DNA of 17,051 nucleotides from an uncultured Bacteroidales bacterium. GTDB lineage: Bacteria > Bacteroidota > Bacteroidia > Bacteroidales > UBA932. The stretch spans positions 8,558 to 25,608 of the forward strand of contig CAJOMB010000049.1 in NCBI GenBank assembly GCA_905235615.1. The letters run 5' to 3'. Below the pieces are notes generated by a model. It was not told the origin of the DNA. It saw only the letters and a program-made list of their open reading frames with translations, and made no database searches. Below, piece by piece: positions 14,813 to 17,051 of this stretch. The translations under genes and the position numbers were made by a program. Position 1 is the first letter of the stretch, and every line of letters starts with the position of its first letter.

Positions 14813-14820
14813 TATCTTTG
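14813..14820 (+). promoter_or_regulatory. Putative -7 box of the GH20/esterase gene
   Basis: TATCTTTG fits the -7 consensus 21 bases before the ATG at 14842. No TTTG is present at the standard distance upstream, where there is a run of A. Confidence 0.45.
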
Positions 14821-14841
14821 CAGAAGTTAAAACCACATGAT

Positions 14842-17051
14842 ATGAAACGCTTCATTCTCCCTTTGTTGTTATTGGCCCTGGCGGCATGCGAGCAGCCCAA
14901 ACAAGCGGTGACGGGAAACTGGAAACTGTGTCCGGAGCCCCGTGCCGTCGCCCTGACGGATGAATCTTTCATACTGGATAGGAATGTCTGCATCCGGGCC
15001 GATGAAAGCCTCCTGCCCCAGGCCGCCCTGCTTCAGCAGCTGTTGCAGGAATATACGTGCATAAAGCCTGGCATGGGAGACAAAGGAAAACGCATCGTAT
15101 TGAAGACCGATGAGAGCTTGGGCGCAGAGCTGCAGCCCTTCCAGCAGGAGGAGTGTTACCGGCTCAAGGTATCGGCCGATCAGGTGGAGATTTCCGGCGG
15201 AAGCGCCACGGGCGTGTTAAGAGGCATCCAGACCCTCCTGAAGGGCCTTCCCGCCCAAGTGGAAGCCGGGGAAGTTCCCGCCCTGCGGGGAGGAGAGATT
15301 TGGGACTATCCCCAGTTTGCCTACCGGGCCTTCATGCTGGACTGCAGCCGGCATTTCTTCCCGGTGGAAACCGTCAAGAAAGTCATTGACATACTGGCGC
15401 TTCACCAGCTGAATCAGTTCCACTGGCACCTGAACGACGACCAGGGCTGGCGGCTGGAAATCCAAAAATATCCCAAGCTCACGGAAGTGGGCTCTTACAG
15501 GCCCGGCAGCCCCGTGGATGGGGGAGAGGGCCACGACGGCATCCCGGTGAGCGGTTTCTATACGCAGCAGGAGGCCCGCGAAGTGGTGGCCTATGCGGCG
15601 GAGCGCGGTATTCAGGTGATCCCGGAGATAGACCTTCCCGGTCACATGAAGGCCGCCCTGGCTTCCTATCCGGAGCTGGGCTGTACCGGCGGCCCCTATG
15701 ATGTAGCCTGCGAATACGGTGTGCTGGAGGATGTCCTCTGCGCCGGCAGGCCGGAAACCCTGGACTTCGTAAAGGATGTCCTGGACGAGGTGATGGACAT
15801 TTTCCCCTCCACCTACATCCATCTGGGCGGCGACGAATGCCCCAAGGGCCGATGGGAAGCGTGCCCCCGCTGCCAGGACCGGATCAAGGAACTGGGCCTG
15901 AAGCGCAGCGGGCTCAAATCGGCCGAAGAGCTGCTGCAGTCCTGGTTCATGGACCAGGCGCTGGCGCATGTGGAGGCCAAGGGCAGAAGAGCCATCATCT
16001 GGAACGACGTGCTGGTGGACTGGGGCAACCGGGTGGTGGGAGCGCCTTCCCGCAAGGCCGTGATTGCCGGCTGGATGCGCCCCGTCTTCTCCGAAATAGC
16101 CGTGGATGAGGGCTACGATGCCATCCTCTGCCCTTGCGGGCACCTTTACCTGAGCGCCTGGGAAGGGAACGAGCTCACCGGAGACGCGTATTTCCGCAGG
16201 GTATATGACCTGGACGTGAAACCGGAGAAGCACTACCTGGGCGTAGAGGCCTGCCTCTGGGCGGAAAGGGTGGACAGCGAGGAGAACCTTCTCTGGAAGC
16301 TGCTGCCCCGACTAAGCGCCGTGGCGGAGCTCCAGTGGGGCGATCCCGCCGCGAGAGATTTCGAGGCCTTCCTGCCCCGCCTGTACAAGATGGAAGAAAT
16401 CTACAAGGCCCGCGGCTGGAACTGGAACGAGGTGCAGGCCGACGTGGTTTATACGGATGCATCGGCCTTCCCGCTGCATGGGAAGGCGGTGGGGGAGACA
16501 TCGGCCCGCTATCAGAGATTCCCGGCCGAATTCAAGGAGACCGCCCGGGAACCCCTCTGGGCCCTGAGCGAGAATTCCACCGGTCTGTATATACGCTTCC
16601 GCTCCAATGCCCCGGCCATCCATGCCCGCTGGACCAACCGGGCCTATCACATGCCGCACATGACGGATGTGGGCGTGGGCGGCCTGGACCTTTATGCCAA
16701 CTTGGACGGGCAGTGGCGTTTTGTGGGAAGCGGCTTCAACTGGGGTGCCATCCAGAAGCAGCATGAGAAGAGACTGGTGGGCAATATGGACGCCGAGATG
16801 CGGGAGTACATGCTGTATCTGCCCCTGTACGACTGTCTGGATTCCCTTTCCATCGGTATTCCCCGGGGCTACGAACTGGAGGCTCCTGAGCTGGATTCTC
16901 CCCGCAGTGACGCGCCCGTTGTGATGTATGGGACCAGCATCCTGCAGGGCGGCTGCGCCTCGCGTCCCGGCATGGCGCACACGGCCCTCCTTTCCCGCGC
17001 CTTGGACCGGGAAGTCATCAACCTGGGCTTCAGCGGAAACGCCTTCCTGGA
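14842..17051 (+). CDS. Lipoprotein: GH20 beta-N-acetylhexosaminidase fused to GxDLY/SGNH esterase (3' truncated)
   Basis: The frame is open from the ATG at 14842 to the window end (736 codons plus two bases), so it is partial at the 3' end. A lipoprotein signal (MKRFILPLLLLALAAC, Cys16) points to LspA processing and membrane anchoring. Residues about 25-155 form the GH20 N-terminal domain. The catalytic barrel runs from about 160 to 530, with FHWHLNDDQGWR, PEIDLPGH, and HLGGDEC carrying the Asp331-Glu332 pair used in substrate-assisted catalysis. From about 554 a second module begins: RFP, REPLWALSENSTG and GGLDLYAN (the GxDLY motif, near 613). An SGNH hydrolase start follows (YGTSILQGG, probable nucleophile Ser699; GFSGNA near 729). 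It would cleave terminal GlcNAc/GalNAc and remove an ester group, perhaps from the same glycan. It is divergent from the kinase operon. Confidence 0.9.
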   Translation, partial: MKRFILPLLLLALAACEQPKQAVTGNWKLCPEPRAVALTDESFILDRNVCIRADESLLPQAALLQQLLQEYTCIKPGMGDKGKRIVLKTDESLGAELQPFQQEECYRLKVSADQVEISGGSATGVLRGIQTLLKGLPAQVEAGEVPALRGGEIWDYPQFAYRAFMLDCSRHFFPVETVKKVIDILALHQLNQFHWHLNDDQGWRLEIQKYPKLTEVGSYRPGSPVDGGEGHDGIPVSGFYTQQEAREVVAYAAERGIQVIPEIDLPGHMKAALASYPELGCTGGPYDVACEYGVLEDVLCAGRPETLDFVKDVLDEVMDIFPSTYIHLGGDECPKGRWEACPRCQDRIKELGLKRSGLKSAEELLQSWFMDQALAHVEAKGRRAIIWNDVLVDWGNRVVGAPSRKAVIAGWMRPVFSEIAVDEGYDAILCPCGHLYLSAWEGNELTGDAYFRRVYDLDVKPEKHYLGVEACLWAERVDSEENLLWKLLPRLSAVAELQWGDPAARDFEAFLPRLYKMEEIYKARGWNWNEVQADVVYTDASAFPLHGKAVGETSARYQRFPAEFKETAREPLWALSENSTGLYIRFRSNAPAIHARWTNRAYHMPHMTDVGVGGLDLYANLDGQWRFVGSGFNWGAIQKQHEKRLVGNMDAEMREYMLYLPLYDCLDSLSIGIPRGYELEAPELDSPRSDAPVVMYGTSILQGGCASRPGMAHTALLSRALDREVINLGFSGNAFL

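Noticed and set aside
15217..16233. Reverse open frame of 338 codons opposite the GH20 gene
   Set aside because: The forward strand is open to the window end with GH20 catalytic motifs, so this is a shadow.
1..17051. CRISPR array, insertion sequence, prophage or integrase
   Set aside because: No regularly spaced repeats and no transposase, integrase or phage genes were seen; two tRNA genes are present but no attachment-site duplication was found.

Overview
The window looks like a chromosomal segment from a GC-rich member of the Bacteroidales. The signs are: upstream sites of the Bacteroidetes type (TAnnTTTG at -7, in several cases with TTG or TTTG about 20 bases further upstream); no clear Shine-Dalgarno sites; tRNA genes without an encoded CCA; a Bacteroidetes-style long LspA; a TraR/DksA protein that has lost its zinc cysteines; and a CarboxypepD_reg-like secreted protein. 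I cannot name a genus from the sequence alone.

Layout. 49-546 (-) is a CvpA-like membrane protein, divergent from a tight forward operon of ileS (618-4082), a TraR/DksA-family regulator (4087-4488) and lspA (4488-5084). This is followed by tRNA-Ser(UGA) and a strong hairpin at 5205-5235. 5262-10103 (-) is an efflux operon read in the order TolC-like outer membrane protein, HlyD-like adaptor, and two ABC-2 type permeases. The tolC reading frame is broken by a single-base shift. A divergent AraC-family regulator (10267-11277, +) faces the operon across a 163-base spacer, and its 3' end runs into a convergent tRNA-Val(CAC) gene. 11380-12603 (+) encodes a secreted protein with a carboxypeptidase-regulatory-like domain. 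It meets, tail to tail with a 23-base overlap, a two-gene reverse operon (12581-14754). That operon encodes a MurU-like sugar-phosphate nucleotidyltransferase and an unusual fusion of an AmgK-like aminosugar kinase with the C-terminal domain of RapZ. Divergent from it, 14842 to the window end (+) is a lipoprotein joining a GH20 beta-N-acetylhexosaminidase to a GxDLY/SGNH esterase; it is cut off by the window edge.

How it fits together. The right-hand block reads as an amino-sugar or peptidoglycan salvage module. A surface or periplasmic GH20/esterase would release (and perhaps deacetylate) GlcNAc-type sugars, the kinase would phosphorylate MurNAc/GlcNAc at C1, and the MurU-like enzyme would make the UDP-sugar. 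The RapZ-type domain, which in enterobacteria senses GlcN6P, could tie kinase activity to amino-sugar supply. The middle block is a regulated export pump without its own ATPase gene.

The most striking structural observation is inside ileS. A 126-base segment bounded by near-perfect 24/25-base inverted repeats is inserted in frame between the catalytic core and the anticodon-binding domain, and a second small palindrome lies 300 bases downstream. Both resemble protein-tolerated palindromic repeat elements of the kind known in Rickettsia.
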